From Dermacentor variabilis (taxonomy: Eukaryota; Arthropoda; Arachnida; Ixodida; Ixodidae), in NCBI RefSeq assembly GCF_050947875.1, contig NC_134572.1:129981605-130045604 (forward strand): a DNA stretch of 64,000 nucleotides, in the 5' to 3' direction. A program made the position numbers and the translations under genes. The notes beneath the pieces were generated by a model. It did not search any database, was not told the DNA's origin, and saw only the letters and a program-made list of their open reading frames with translations. This document shows, one piece after another, positions 32,322-45,330 of this stretch. Each line of letters begins with the position of its first letter. Position 1 is the stretch's first letter.

Positions 32322-34850
32322 ATGCGTTGATTGATTGGTTAAATGTCTTTATTTGCGCAAGGACCACTCCTGGCCAAGCAGGGCCAAACAGATGGTGAAA
32401 TGAGTTGAGAATGGTAGATGACGTCAAGGATGTAACGCGGCTGTAAAAGGGCCTAAAATGCGAGTAACTCGTATAAAGGCGCAAATTATTTATGTACTAA
32501 AACATGACAACGAAAAATGAGGTGCACCATGAGGATAAAATATTGTTGCGAAGTGATCATAGAAACGCAAGTATATACAAGTAGCACCTATGCCTCACTC
32601 CGGCCCTCCTTGTCTTTCCTTTGCCTTTCTCTCTCTCTCTCTCTCTCTCTTGAGCGCAAGGGCCGAGAAGCACATGCTCAGAGACTGCTGCTGCATACGT
32701 GCGGCCCATTCTAAGTGGACAGATGATGACCTCGGTTCGGCGTATTTTTGGCGTGGGTGGCCTATTCCCTAACTGTGGCTTAATGGCATGTCGTTTATTA
32801 GATGTTTGAGTGTGCCATAAGCGTTGCCAATATACTTCTAGGGTTCTTCCGCAGGAAAGGTTTTAAGTCTGTGGCAGGGACAGATATAAAGGAGTTGGTG
32901 TCTTTTGTTGCTATTGATGGAGCGGTCTCGCCAGCAAGCATATTGCCCTCGATGCCTCTGAGTACAGGGATCCGCAATATTGTGGCATGCTGATTAGACA
33001 TGTATGTTGCACGCGAAGGGAATAAAGTTGATTCAAGACTTAATTTTTACTTCTATGAAACGAACTTAAGGATTTACAACGCTTTAAAAGTCTGTGTATA
33101 TAATATTTTTTTTTGTATCTGCGTTTTCCTAGTATGTTCGACAGCCGACAGTAGTGCGTGTGCCTCAGCCGTAAAGATGCTCGTTTCAGTGGGCAGAACA
33201 TTGGATTCCGCGAAAGATTACCCGAGTGCTGCATAAGACACGCCCGCATGAGTATTCCGCCTGAAGTTCACGAAAGTGAATCTTAAAATGTGCCTCTGGG
33301 GCGTGCTTAGCGAACAAAATAAATGATCTGTCATAATCAGTCATCTGCCACTGCCACGGCGCTAAGCGCTTCGCAGGAAGCATTAGGTGATGTTCTCGAA
33401 GAAGGACACCCATTTCTTCCTTGAGCTTCCTTAGACTAAGTGAGAAGTGTTATCTCAATGTGGGCCAATTATGAACAGTGTGGCAGAAATAATGCAATTT
33501 ACGGTTGCATAACAAGGATCTTCAGGTTTCGAATATGCTTAAAATGTGTGTAAAGCTAGGATATGACCTTTGTAAATGGAGCGACAACTTGTTTCTACGT
33601 AAGGAATTTCTGCAGGATTTGTCTCGAATACGCCTTTGGCAGGCGGATTCCTAAATGGTGAACACGATCAAGCATCCTTAACGCCCTCGGTGCGGCAGAG
33701 TGGCACACCGCACCACCGTAATCCAAGCGCGATCGTACATTGCCTGAAAGGGGCAACGGATGGGTTGGTTGTTCCTTTAGCCTGCTGAGCCCATTCCATG
33801 CTTTTGTTTCTTGTGTATAGAAGTTAATTCCAGAGAAAACCTTCTTCCAGATTGCTCTCCTAGCTTGCCGTCACGTCCACCTGCCCTCTGATTTAACAAG
33901 TTCAAATTTGATAAGATTATCCGTATTCTGGTAACGACGAAGTGTGCCACAAGCTTTCTTTTGTTTTCTTCGCGCATCTCTGCACCCATCCTTCCACCAG
34001 GGAACACGTCCTTTGCGTGAATGGCCATTTGTTTTTGGAATGAACTTTTCTGCAGCGTCAACAATGGAAGTGGTAAGATACGTTACTGCATCGTCAATGC
34101 TAAAATCGCTTATAAAATCCCGAGATAATTATGCATGCAGATCGTTTAAACTGATTCCAATCAGCTAGATGCCATCGGGATACATGTGGAGGAGAGCCTT
34201 GTTGCTGTTTTATCTTCAGTGTAATCGGGAAGTGGTCGCTCCCAAACAGATTTTCGAATACACTCCATTCTAGTGCAGAAAAAAAGCTTGGGAGACCGAA
34301 GCGCTAGATCGGTTGAAGGATAAGAATTATGTAAAAGAGTGAAGTAGGTTGGCTTTTTATTCTTAAACAGGCGTATACCAGAGGTCACGAAAACGCTTTC
34401 GATCAGTCGATCCCTCGTGTCAAACAGGGAGTCTCCACACAGAATATATTGAGTATTAATGCTCCCGACGACAAGAGAATGCTCAAGAATCTGGTCAATA
34501 AAGATATAGAATACCGCTTTGCTTAGTTCATAGTTTGGAGGTATGTACATGGAGCAGACAGAAACCAATTTATTTAAAAAGTATTGCTGGCGCTGCAACT
34601 GCCTCGAGGGACGTCCGAAAGGCCAAGTGTAGGCAAGCAACACTCTTGTCGACGATTATGGCTACACCAACGGATGAGATGTTAGCCTCGGCATGGCCTT
34701 TGCGAAAAATTGCATATGGACGGAGAAAATGTGTCTCGGTAGAATTTAAATGTGTTTCCTGAACACCCAGCACCTTTGGATTAAGTTTGTGTAAGAGTAA
34801 GAATGTAAGGCCTCACACACTCCACAATAGAATTCGCGTACCCGTTTCGT
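32322..34850 (-). mobile_element. I/Jockey-like LINE with RNase H, internally deleted and decayed
   Basis: Minus-strand order: AP endonuclease (GVQETHLNSTETHF near 34760; a GDxN-type motif altered to GSINTQ near 34460; the SDH motif lost), post-endonuclease linker (GHSRKGRVPWWKDGC near 34010), then directly the C-terminal part of RT (LDYGGAVCHSAAPRALRML near 33700). RNase H follows (PETSIFTAEAHALLSAVEH near 33170; RGIEGNMLAGE near 32950), then NKRHAIKPQLGNRPP near 32780 and a 3' end with an AATAAA signal and a CAATCAATCAAC-type tail (about 32322-32360). The RT core between linker and C-terminal part is missing, the join being near 33745. Several frameshifts and stops are present, and a (CT)n run at 32629-32652 sits within it. 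Non-functional. Confidence 0.8.
32629..32652. repeat. (CT)n microsatellite inside LINE
   Basis: About 12 CT units within the 3' part of the decayed LINE. Confidence 0.9.
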
Positions 34851-35184
34851 CAGAGGGTTATGCTGCGTGTTTAGAAAAGGAACGATTACCACACAGGGGC
34901 CTTTCCCAGACGCTGTGATGCGCGTTTTGATTTTGGAGCGGTTGAGAAATTCCGCAGCTCCTTAGGCGCTGGTTGCGTCAACTGGCAGGGAGTCATGTCG
35001 TTAGGGGGCTGGACACCCGCTCTTGTGAGCGATGGGTTCACTTTGAAAGCCTCGCCTCGAGGGACGAGACCCTGGAGACCACCAACCCAGAGGTCGTATT
35101 GGATTCGGACTGTGTGCGACATGAAAACGGGGGAAAGTTTCTTTCTACTGGACGAAAAATCTCAAGGTTTCATCCGTGCGCCAT

Positions 35185-35186
<2 letters not shown>
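34851..35186. other. Unassigned sequence upstream of LINE endonuclease
   Basis: May include the 5' region of the minus-strand LINE, since the frame stays partly open (minus, 34886-35122), but no ORF1 motif is visible. Confidence 0.35.
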
Positions 35187-35281
<95 letters not shown>

Positions 35282-35315
35282 TATAGCGAGAGAGAGAGAG
35301 AGAGAGAGCGAGAGA
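35187..35315. repeat. Long (AT)n followed by (GA)n compound microsatellite
   Basis: About 98 bp of almost pure AT dinucleotides (one G interruption near 35263) followed by gagagaga repeats to about 35315. It can extrude a cruciform. The apparent ORFs through it (poly Y-I and poly R-E) are artefacts. Confidence 0.95.
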
Positions 35316-38300
35316 AAGAGATTAAGCACCCATACAAATACGCACGTGAACGCTCTGCTAAGATCCAACCTCTACTTCTACCCCGGGACCGGCTTCCCAC
35401 ACTTCAAACACACACTTTTTTCTTTCTACATTTTGACATCTTGAGTGCTAACGCTGTAAAAGAACTTATAAGATGCATATCTCTCATTTACTATTGCGTT
35501 CTTCGGACAAACGGATTCGGGCTTTCGAACGTCGCGCTCGCTCCAAGCAGACGCGACCATGCTAGCGCGCGCATCTGCGCGTAGACCTGCGCTGAAATCT
35601 CCACAAAATTTCTACGAAAAGTGAGATTTCATAGCACATGGGTCGTAGTGGAGTTGAGATGACGGTGATCGATAGTCTTTTCCGCCCTTTGTTAATAAAA
35701 GGCGACTAGTCACGTGATTATAAAAGTTATTGTATGCTTGGGCTACTAGACGCAAAGCTTTGACACGGTGGCGAGAATTGCCCGTAGGAAAGTTTGAGCT
35801 CTTTGTAGGGGGACGCAGTGTAGTTTCGTTGCGAAATTACAATGCTCTGGGGGCGCATTACGCTTAGTTAGTCAGCCAGAGTTTCCACCCATATTACACA
35901 CAGTATCTCACGAACCGTGCTCCACACCAAGCTGCGTTAGCAGGCGCTAACAGGTCGTGCCGTTGCCTTGAGGCAATTCTTACACTGTTGGACACAGCTC
36001 GGCGCGTGTCTGATGTCCCCCTGTTTTTGTTTTCACTTTGACTAAACAGTCCGGTGTGATCCAAGCGGCCCGCAGTTCCGCTTGAATTGCACCTCGGATG
36101 GCTAGCGCATACGTCGTTTGCAGGAAGCCATTTGCCCTCCCTCTATAGTTTTGAAATTGTAGCTCCTAGCGCCTCGTTCTGTAATATGGTGAACAAGGGA
36201 AGTGCGACAGTGCCAGTGGCTTTGATATAATTTGCGTTGTACACCTCAGGTAAAAAATACCATACTGAATGCTGCTTACACTGCAGCAGCTCTCTCAGGG
36301 CGTTCCGTGCACGCCTAGTGAACGTGTTGGTACCGTTCTTATAAAGGCATTTTGAGAAGCACGACTATGTGGTACAGAAGCAATCCTCCGGAGATGTCCG
36401 AATTATCGCATCTTCCATATTGTTGAGCAATTTGGAACGCTTTTCTTTGAATATCCTTGACACAGCATACGTGGTCACGGAGCTGCGTTTTTTTTTTTTT
36501 TCAGGACAATAAACCAACTCTGAAAGGAGGCGGCACTGGGCGAAGCAGAACATGAATGAACACCGCCGCCCCTCCGATCCGCAAGATTTGGCAATGGTTT
36601 ATCGTGACGCCTAGTTATCATTATCAACTAGTCAAACTTCCCCGCCGAATTCCGCACCGTTTTCTAGCTAAACGTGCATCATTCCTCGCGTGGAAAGCGA
36701 CCGAACCCAGGAAGATAACTGAAAAAAAAAATCAAGTGCCCGTTCCTTCAATAGGTGGTTTTGAGAATGCGCCGCAGCCTGGGCTGTCGAGGGCGAAGCG
36801 TCTCTCAAAGGCATCGCAGCTGGCTGATCGGCGCTGACATCGACACACCGGCCGGCAATTCGAGGAGCGGCCTCTGACCGCGCCGCACGGTACCGCACCG
36901 CATCGCGTGGCGCCCCCTACAAATGGGGCAGGCGCGACAGAGCCTGGAAATTCCCGCTCATGTGAGTGGACACGAGGCGCTTGTTAATAGCCGGCCATCG
37001 AACCGGCAGTCCCGGCCGACGGTCGACCGCCAGCTGCCCCCCCCCCCCTCACCCTCCGCGTGGCCATATTGACCGGCGACGCGATTTTAGAATCGCATGG
37101 ACGTGCGTCCCTGGCAGCCCATGCGGCTGAAAGCGAGGCGGGCCGTCCTTTTCTCTAATTGTGTGCAGTGCGTCGCTGACGACGACTGCGCACACGAAGC
37201 ACGGTAGCTCCTCACCGTGACCTTCACTGTCGTCATTACCGGGCAGGCCCAAAGGGCAACCAGCCCTCGAGTCATGGACTTGACGCACAGTAGAGTGTAC
37301 ACTGGTTCCCGCCGGATCATGAATGTCAGCACCGTAGGTGGCCAGGAAAGAGAACTGATTTCTCCCAGCTACTTACAATATGTTGTTTTAAATAACTTCA
37401 GAGAACTTACTGCTACTGCTTTGTCCGCGCTGCCCCTAATTACTGAACTAGCGCGCTGTTGGTTGCGAAGAACAGTTCCTTAGCAGCGTTGGCGACCCAA
37501 CACTTGAGCCCTGGGTTCGGGGCCGCTGAGTTGTAGCCTACATAGGCGCCTCGCATCGCGTGGTTTGAGTTAATCAAAGTGCTTCCGCTTGAAGGGCTAG
37601 GTACGCGTAAAACATGTCCGATACAAGAGTTCAGAAACTCCAGTGCAGCGCGGTACCTGCCCGCAAACTTGGTTCGGGCCGTGCGTATACATTCGATCGG
37701 GCGCACTTTCAGCGAGCATCCATAGCGCGCTGTCAGATCGACGCCCGGGCGGCACAACGCGCTCACCTCTCGGCGACGCCGAAGCAGGAAATTGGTTTCC
37801 GGTGAACCGAGGAGTGATCGTTGAGGTGCGTGAGTGAGGCATAAAACCAGAGCGCGGACTGCGTACCTGGACTCCTCGGACACACGCGTGCCGCCCGCAC
37901 GTTCTGTAATGAAGGGTTTCCGCGCTGTTAACGCGATGGACTGCACTCGTGCACCCGCCCGCGCCCCGCACGTACCGACGCTTTGTACAGACGGTCGTTC
38001 GCTGTAGCCGGTGTTCAAATAAAGGGGTCGGCGTGAGGAGCGGAACGGAAGGGCGAAAAGAATCTGCTATTTTGCCGTCTTCGAGCTATAACGCAGGGGT
38101 GGGGCGCTTTCATGGAATGAAGTGTGTGCCAAACGCCATCGACCGGCGAGCACATTTTTTAAAGGATGGGTGCAGCTGCTGCACAAAATAGCACGGTTAA
38201 CATTTCTCAGTTTAGATTAAAAAGGAAAAGAAAAAGCTTCTGAAATAAGTTGTTTTTGGCAAGACGTACTGCAAGCACCATGAGGCGAGGGGTCCACGAT

Positions 38301-38946
38301 TTTCTTCGTCGCATCGGCGCTTTGTGTCCCATTGAAATTGCGGACTTGTACAGGCCAGTATATCAGCCGCGTCGTAAATGGCAAACACCTCAGCAGAGGA
38401 GGTTTTGTTGTATGAGTTTGTCTCGCTGTCCCTCTTTGTATGAGCATGCGCGTGTTTGTGTGTTCCACACGAGTGGCCACGGGTGCCTGTAGATCTGTTG
38501 TGTAATCTAGTTCAGGCAAGAATAAAACTACCGCTACAGCGCAATGAAATCATGTACATATCCAGCACGTGACATAGCATTGTTAGCGGTGATATCTCCT
38601 TGTTTCTCCCCGTGTACTGACTCCACTTACAGTGCATAATGACATATATACGCCATAAAAAACTGGTTAAGACGGGTAGAGCGCAAGAAAACATGGACGT
38701 CAAAAAGCATGAGGACATACACAGCGCTCCGTACGTCGTGACTGTTTCCGCTGTCCGTGTTTTATTTGCGCTTTGGCGCTTTACCTGCCTTAAGATGTCA
38801 CCATAACTAGGTCGGATACAGACCTTAGTCCAGAAGCTGGTTGTTATAGTCAGGGCTACGTTTGTCTCCTCTATCTCGGTCTTGTTTTATAGCACCATTT
38901 CCTTCAGGCTTCCGGAAGTACAGGTATCCCATGGCAGCAGCTCTGA
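35316..38946. other. Unassigned sequence
   Basis: No gene recognised. A 192-codon minus frame (37440-38018) and several overlapping frames lie in GC-rich DNA (36840-38050), but none shows a known motif. A poly-C run is at about 37037-37047. Confidence 0.4.
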
Positions 38947-38950
38947 GTGC

Positions 38951-38982
38951 TATCATCGTCATCATCATAATCATCATCATCA
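38951..38982. repeat. (TCATCA)n tail of RTE element
   Basis: Imperfect trinucleotide run at the 3' end of the minus-strand RTE copy. Confidence 0.85.
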
Positions 38983-40873
38983 GCCTGGTTACGCTCACTG
39001 CAAGGCAAAGGCCTCTCCCATACTTCTCCAACTACTCTGGTCATGTACTAATTGTGGCCATGTTGTCCCTGCAAACTTCTTAATCTCATCCGCCCACCTA
39101 ACTTTCTGCCGCCCCCTGCTACGCTTCCCTTTCCCTGGAATAAAGTCCGTAACCCTTAATGACCATCGGTTATCTTCCCTCCTCATTACAAGTCCTGCCC
39201 ATGTCCCCCATTTCTTTTTATTGATTTCAACTAAGATGTCATTAACTCGAGTTTATTCCCTCACCCCAATCTGCTCTTTTCTAATGTCTTAACGTTACAC
39301 CCATCATTCTTCTTTCCATAGCTCGTTGCGTCGTCCTCAATTTAAGTAGAACCCTTTTCGTAAGCCTCCAGGTTTCTGCCTCGTACGTGAGTACTGGTAG
39401 GACACAGCTCTTATATACTTTTCCTTTGAGGGGTAATGGCAACCTGCTGTTCATGATCTGAGAATGCCTGCCAAACGAACCCCAGTCCATTCTTATTCTT
39501 CTGATTATTTCAGTCTCATGATCTGGATCCGCGGTCACTACCTGTCCTAAGTAGATGTATTCCCTTACCCCTTCCAGTGCCTAGCTACTAATCGTAAACT
39601 GCTGTTCTCTTCCGAGACTGTTAACCATTACGTTAGTGTTCTGCAGGTTAATTTTTAGACCCACCCTTCTGCTTTGCCTCTCCATGTCTGTGAGCATGCA
39701 TTGCAAATGGTCCCCTGAGTTACTAAGCAAGGCAATATCATAAGTGAATCGCAAGTTACTAAGGTATTCTTCATTAACTCTTATTCCCAATTCTTCCCAG
39801 TCCAGGTCTCTGAATACCTCCTGTAAACATGCCGTGAATAGCATTGGAGAGATCGTATCTCCCTGCCTGACGCCATTCTTTATTGGGATTTTGTTGCTTT
39901 CTTAATGGAGGACTACGGTGGCTGTGGAGCCGCTATAGATATCTTTCAGTATATTTACATACGACTCGTCTATACCCTGATTTCGTAATGTCTCCATGGC
40001 TGCTGATGTTTCGACTGAATCGAACGCTTTATCGTAATCAATGAAAGCTATATATAAGGGTTGATTATATTCCGCACATTTCTCTATCACCTGATTGATA
40101 GTGTGAATATGGTCTACTGTTGAGTAGCCTTTACGGAATCCTGCCAGGTCCTTTGGTTGACAGAAGTCTAAGGCGCTCCTGATTGTATTTACGATTACCT
40201 AAGTAAATAGTTTGTAGGCAACTGACAGTAAGCTGATCGGTCTATAAATTTTCAAGTCTTTGGCGTCCCCTTTCTCATGGATTAGGATTATGTCAGCGTT
40301 CTATTAAGATACCGATATGCTCGAAGTCATGAGGCATTGCGTATACAGGGTGGCCAGTTTTTCGAGAACAATCTGCTCACCATCCTTCAACAAATCCGCT
40401 GTTACCTGATCCTCCCCAGCTGCCTAATTCCCCCTTTGCATAGCTCCCAAGGCTTTCATTACTTCTTCCGGCGTTACTTGTGTGATTTCAAATTCCTCGC
40501 GACTATTCTCTCTTCCATTATCGTCGTGGGTGCCACTGGTACTGTATAAATATCTACAGATCTCCTCAGCCACTTGAACTATCTCATCCATATTGGTAAT
40601 GGTATTGCCGGCTTTGTCTCTTAACGCATACATCTGATTCTTGCCTATTCCTGGTTTCTTCTTCACTGCTTTTAGGCTTCCTTTGTTCCTGAGAGCATGT
40701 TCAATTCTATCCATATTATACTTCCTTATGCCAGCTGTCTTACGCCTATTGATTAACTTGGAAAGTTCTGCAGTTCTATTCTAGCTGTAGGATTAGAGGC
40801 TTTCATACATTGACGTTTCTTGATCAGATCTTTCGTCTCCTGCGATAGCTTACTGGCATCCTGTCTAACGGAG

Positions 40874-41851
40874 TTACCACCGACTTCTATTGCACACTCT
40901 CTTAATGATGCCCATAAGATTGTCGTTCATATCTTCAACACTAAGGTCCTCTTCGTGAGTTAAAGCCGAGTACCTGTGCCGTAGCTTGATCCGGAAATCC
41001 TCTATTTTCCCTTTTAGCGCGAACTCATTGATCGGCTTCTTATGTACCAGTTTCTTCCGTCCTCTCCTCAAGCCTAGGCTAATTCGAGTCCTTACCATCC
41101 TATGGTCACTGCAGCGCACCTTGCTGAGCACATCCACATCTTGTATGATGCCAGGGTTAGCGCAGAGTATGAAGTCTATTTCATTTCTGGTCTCGCCATT
41201 CGGGCTCCTCCACGTCCACTTTCGGCTATTCAGCTTGCGGAAGATGGTATTCATTATGCGCATATTATTCTGTTCTTCAAACTCAACTAATAATTCTCCC
41301 CTGGTATTCCTAGAGCCTATGCCATATTCCCCACTGATTGTCTCCCCATTGTTCCCATTTACTTGTACCCAATGTTCCCCCACTGACTTGTCTCCAGTCT
41401 GCTTCTTGCCTACCCTGGCATTGAAGTCGCCCATCAGTATAGTGCATTTTGTTTTCACTTTACCCATCGCCGATTCCACGTCTTCATAGAAGCTTTCGAC
41501 TGCCTGGTGATTATGACTGGATGTAGGGGCGTAGACCTGTACGACTTTCCATTTGTACCTCTTATTAAGTTTCACAACAAGACTTGCCACTCTCTCGTTG
41601 ATGCTATAGAATTCCTGTATGTTACCAGCCATATCCTTATTAATCAGGAATCCGACTCCTAGTTCTCGTCTCTCCGCTAAGCCCCGGTAGTACAGGACGT
41701 GCCCACTTTTTAGCAATGCATATGCTTCTTTCGTCCTCCTACCTTCACTGAGCCCTATTATATCCCATTTACTGCCCTCTAATTCCTCCAATAGCATTGC
41801 TAGACTTGCCTCACTAGATAACGTTCTAGCGTTCAACGTTGCCAGGTTCAT
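40874..41851 (-). pseudogene. RTE endonuclease domain, 5' ORF segment
   Basis: 325 open codons covering the endonuclease: MNLATLNARTL at the start, IIGLSE, VQVYAPTS, ILMGDFNARVG, WTWRSPNGE, NEIDFILCAN and CSDHRMVRTRISL. These are the expected catalytic blocks of RTE-type apurinic endonucleases, and all acidic and histidine positions appear retained. The frame breaks after GIIKRVCNRSR because of a small indel. The protein then continues in another frame (for example ELSKLINRRKTA), and RT follows in fragments at 40714-40424, 40090-39902, 39844-39581 and 39538-39281. Confidence 0.85.
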
Positions 41852-42059
41852 ATTCCAATGGCGGCCTCTCCGGAACCAGGGATGCTTAGCCCCCTCTGCT
41901 GCGTCGCAGGTCTGACCGCCGCCGTGGTCAGTTGCTTCCCAGCTGCTGGGGAGTGCTATAAATGAAATGAGATCTCTCTACTGGCGCCAACCACTAGTAC
42001 AAGCGAATGGAGATGCTTGTAGCGTGGTTCTTGTGATAAAATAAAAACAAAAATACCTG

Positions 42060-42090
42060 TGCTCGCGTCTGAGGTTCTCAGACGCGTACT
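42060..42090. other. Short perfect hairpin
   Basis: gcgtctgag-gtt-ctcagacgc: a 9-bp stem with a 3-base loop just left of a SINE fragment. No function assigned. Confidence 0.5.
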
Positions 42091-42094
42091 CCAA

Positions 42095-42212
42095 TCACAG
42101 TAGACGAGCATTTTCGCATCCCGCCGCCAATGCGAGCGCGGCCGGAATCAAACCCGCGGCCTCATTCTTAGCAGCGCGACGCTATAGCCACTGAGCCACT
42201 GCGACAGGCGAA
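42095..42212 (-). mobile_element. Truncated tRNA-derived SINE (head only)
   Basis: On the minus strand: GTGGCTCAGTGGCTATAGCG followed by GCTGCTAAGAATGAGG, a B-box-like GGGTTTGATTCCGG and CGCTCGCATTGG. This is the tRNA-like head of the Ruka-type SINE. The body after 'gcgaaaatgctc' is lost. Confidence 0.65.
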
Positions 42213-43329
42213 GAAAAAGTTACGTTTGCGTACACAAAGTACGCACTTTATTACAGTTCATTATTTCAGCAGGATAGACAACTCGCAATGTCGACTTCAA
42301 GAGCACTCCATCTATTGGGCGTTATTAATTACTTTATTTCACACCGAGGCCTATTATTGCGTACTCAGTTGATTCTGGCAAACAGCCCGCATCGATGATG
42401 ACTCAAATCAGACTGCGTTAAAGAAAATAAAGGTTAAATGGAGCAACAACGCTAGAGAGCTTAAAATAACTCCCCAGCTTCCCCAATTACACGCTTCTCC
42501 CCAACAAGGAAGGGCATCCCTGCTCGCTAGGCCGCTCGTTTCCAAAGTTGATTTGAGCCCAACGTATCGCCCTCAAAGCCTTCGCTTCTTATCCACCCCC
42601 TCTCCCGTCCTCTTGCCACCCGATCCGCAGGACGTAAACGCGTGTCCCCTTCGCTGAAACGTTCCACACCCTAATAACGGGTTCCCTCTCCCCACGCAAC
42701 CCTCTCTCCCCTCGAAACAAACGACAGGGATCGTCTCCTCATTTCATTTGATGGCCTGGGCTGATCTCATTCTAAATGTCTTTTCCCTTCCACGCTAAAC
42801 TCGCTTTGCTGCTTTCAGGTGCTGCGATGAAGTTTCTTTTTGCTTTTTTTTTTTGCTCGCCTTCTCTGCCGTACCGCTCCATTTGACACGGCCGCTTCAT
42901 TTATGTCACGATGACGCTTTCCGCGACGCGTCTCGCGTTAAAGTTACGGCGTGTCGTTATGTCCACGGCTGCGTTGGAAGAGTGAAGCGATCGCAGTACA
43001 TTGGGGGCGGATCCGTAGCTTTTATTTTTTCTTTCTTTCTGCGTAGCGTGCATAAACTCATCTTTGCCGTTTTACGGCCTATTGCAAAATGATTAGTCTG
43101 AGCACTTTTGACGACGACGCCCATTGTTCAACGCCCCACGAAATGGCAGAGAAAATGCGCGTTCGCGTTGCCGCTGTTCGCGCTTACTTCTTTAGGCGCG
43201 GCCTTTCCTCAACTGCTCCGTGAGTAGGCATTGGAAAGCCCACCAAAAGAACAAATTTTGCTTGTATGACTGGCTGACGTCCATGCACGGAAAGTGCCAA
43301 TTTCACCTTTTGACGTCGTGCATGGTATG
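42213..43329. other. Unassigned sequence
   Basis: Contains C/T-rich stretches at 42580-42720. No gene recognised. Confidence 0.4.
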
Positions 43330-45330
43330 CAAAGGACGGCGCACGGATGTGCGGGATTATGTTAGCTTCTATGAATTTGCTAAACCTTCACTGATATCAA
43401 CCACTACCCACGCCCTGGCGTTCCCCAAGGCGGTGTTCTATGCCCTATTATTTTCAACCTCGCGATTCTTGGGATGGCCGAATCCCTAAAGGAAACAGTG
43501 AGTGTCTCAATCTACACTGGCGACATCTGCATCTGGGTATCAGCGGTCACTCGCCTGCAGGTTCGTGCAAGGCTAGCGGAAAGCAGCAACACATACATCT
43601 GACATCTTCCCACACAAGGCCTTACCATCTCAACAGAAAAATGTGCGTTAGTCGCGTTTACGCAGAAAGCGATGACTGGTTAACCAGTATGCATCAATGG
43701 CCAGCCTACCTCCTCCAAGAGAAATCATCGGTTTTTGGGCGTCATTGTTGACCGGGACCTCTTAGAGCACTCAGCTTGCTCACTTGAAGAAGCTCACATC
43801 TATTGTTCACTTCTTCAAGTTCATCGCCGGCAAAACAGGGAGACCGTTAGTGGACTCCATGATACAGGTGTACCTAGCACTTTTTATCGGATTCCTACGC
43901 TATATAGCTCTCACGTGCTTGCTAAAACATGCAAGTGAAACCTTCGAGAATTTCAGGGCGTGCAAGCACACGCAGTACACGTTTATCTCGGCCTTCCGCG
44001 GAGCGCCTCAAAAGCGGGAACAGTTATAATGGCTCAAGACCACAAGATTCCGACTTACATTACCTCCGACACGCTTGTGGCCCATATTCGTCACATTTCA
44101 CGGGTGCAGTCAAGCTCTCTTGCCTGCCTGTGAGAACGACGACCACCGGCGTCATTCTCGGACGTGGTCAGCATCCATAGTGCCTCCCTACCATCGGGCT
44201 TTACAACCTCAGCGCCTTACGCTTCCAGGGATAAGAAAGAAGACTGACCTGCCTATCTTGGCCTTGAAGCAAGCAGCTCTGGATTGTCTACACACTTCCT
44301 ACTTTGACCGAGTGCACATGTATACGGATGGCTCTTCCACTTCCACTCAGACCATCTCCACGGGCGCAGTGACTATTCCGTCACGATCAACAAGCATCAG
44401 ATACATGATTTCTCACGTCACAACATCGACCGGTTCGGAGCTTGTTGCCCTCCGACGTGTGTTTTATTATATTAACAACCAATCGGCAAATCGGTGGCCA
44501 ATATTCTGCAACTTTTTTTTAGTCAAATGTAAATAACAGAGAGATGTAGTACCCCTAATAATGGTGACGGCTACTCCATTCTGCGACTCGAAGGCGACCC
44601 TAAAGTGTCTTATGTCAGCTCTTCGTCACGGGTCCTGTGAGCAGCTCGTGTCGCAGGTACGAGAAACGCACCATCATATGATCGCTAAAGAACAGGACGT
44701 CATGTTTCAGTGGCTGCCGGGTCATTGCGGTATCTCCGGCAACGAGCTCGCCTACGAAGCTTCTAGAAAAGCACGCGAAGGAGTAAACCTCATTCCGGTG
44801 CCTTTATCGACGACTGATGCAGGCCAACACACAAGCAAGCTAACGCTCTGTATGACACTGGAGAAGTGGCACACACCTGAATTCACCCCGGCATCGATTG
44901 TATTATCTCGACCCATTCATGCAACTGCAGCTCGTGCCCAGGCTTCCACGAAATGAGGAAACAATGCTGTGCCGCTTACGCTTAGGCATCGCATTCACCA
45001 TTGCATATACGTGTTTTATTAGAATGGCTGATAGCGCCAAGTGCAATGCCCGCGGTGGTCGAGGAGGCTACAGAAAATCTACTGTGCTACTACCCATCTT
45101 TTCAAAATGAAAGACATGACCGCTGCACAGCTATAAATCAGTTAGTTAGCAAACCATTCCCCTTGAACAAGATCTCGGGAACATGGCATCGCATATCGCA
45201 ACTACAAAAGTCCACAAAAGCACTGCTGCAATTTTTTGAAAGCAACTGATTGAGCGACCGTCTGTGATCCGTCTGAGTGACCGGCTGTAATATAGAGCAG
45301 AAAACTATTACCATGTCGGCGATATCCACA
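43330..45330 (+). mobile_element. I/Jockey-superfamily LINE fragment with RNase H, decayed
   Basis: Plus strand, broken into several frames. RT motifs: RPGVPQGGVLCPIIFNLAI at about 43417, then the catalytic box degraded to YTGDICIW (normally YADD) near 43512. C-terminal RT follows, then RNase H with YTDGSSTSTQ near 44322, CDSKATLKCL near 44580, and WLPGHCGISGNELAYEA near 44715, where the last catalytic Asp is Tyr. The C-terminal region resembles 'RLPRNEETMLCRLRLG' and ends near LLQFFESN (45247). The N-terminal half (endonuclease and early RT) is missing, as expected for 5' truncation. It is a different lineage from the minus-strand LINE at 32322-34850. Confidence 0.8.

Larger units (their letters stand above)
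38950..41960 (-). mobile_element. RTE-clade LINE, near full length, decayed
   Basis: Read on the minus strand from a start ATG at 41851: AP endonuclease, then RT blocks in several broken frames, and a C-terminal segment (GRQKVRWADEIKKFAGTTW near 39100) ending in a TGATGA-type microsatellite tail at 38951-38982, the usual 3' end of RTE elements. RT motif A is intact (AFIDYDKAFDSV near 40040), but motif C is damaged (RFTYDIALLS instead of RFADD). About 110 bp upstream of the ATG (to ~41960) probably belongs to its 5' UTR. RTE elements move by target-primed reverse transcription. This copy is dead. Confidence 0.88.

Noticed and set aside
35162..35584. Tyr-Ile repeat ORFs on both strands
   Set aside because: Direct translation of the (AT)n microsatellite; no real coding signal.
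37440..38018. 192-codon minus-strand ORF in GC-rich DNA
   Set aside because: No domain, no signal peptide, overlaps other open frames of similar length; GC-rich DNA lacks stop codons by chance.
40986..41489. 167-codon plus-strand ORF, and its counterpart at 60663-61118
   Set aside because: Antisense shadows of the RTE endonuclease on the minus strand. Their mutual similarity only reflects the two RTE copies.
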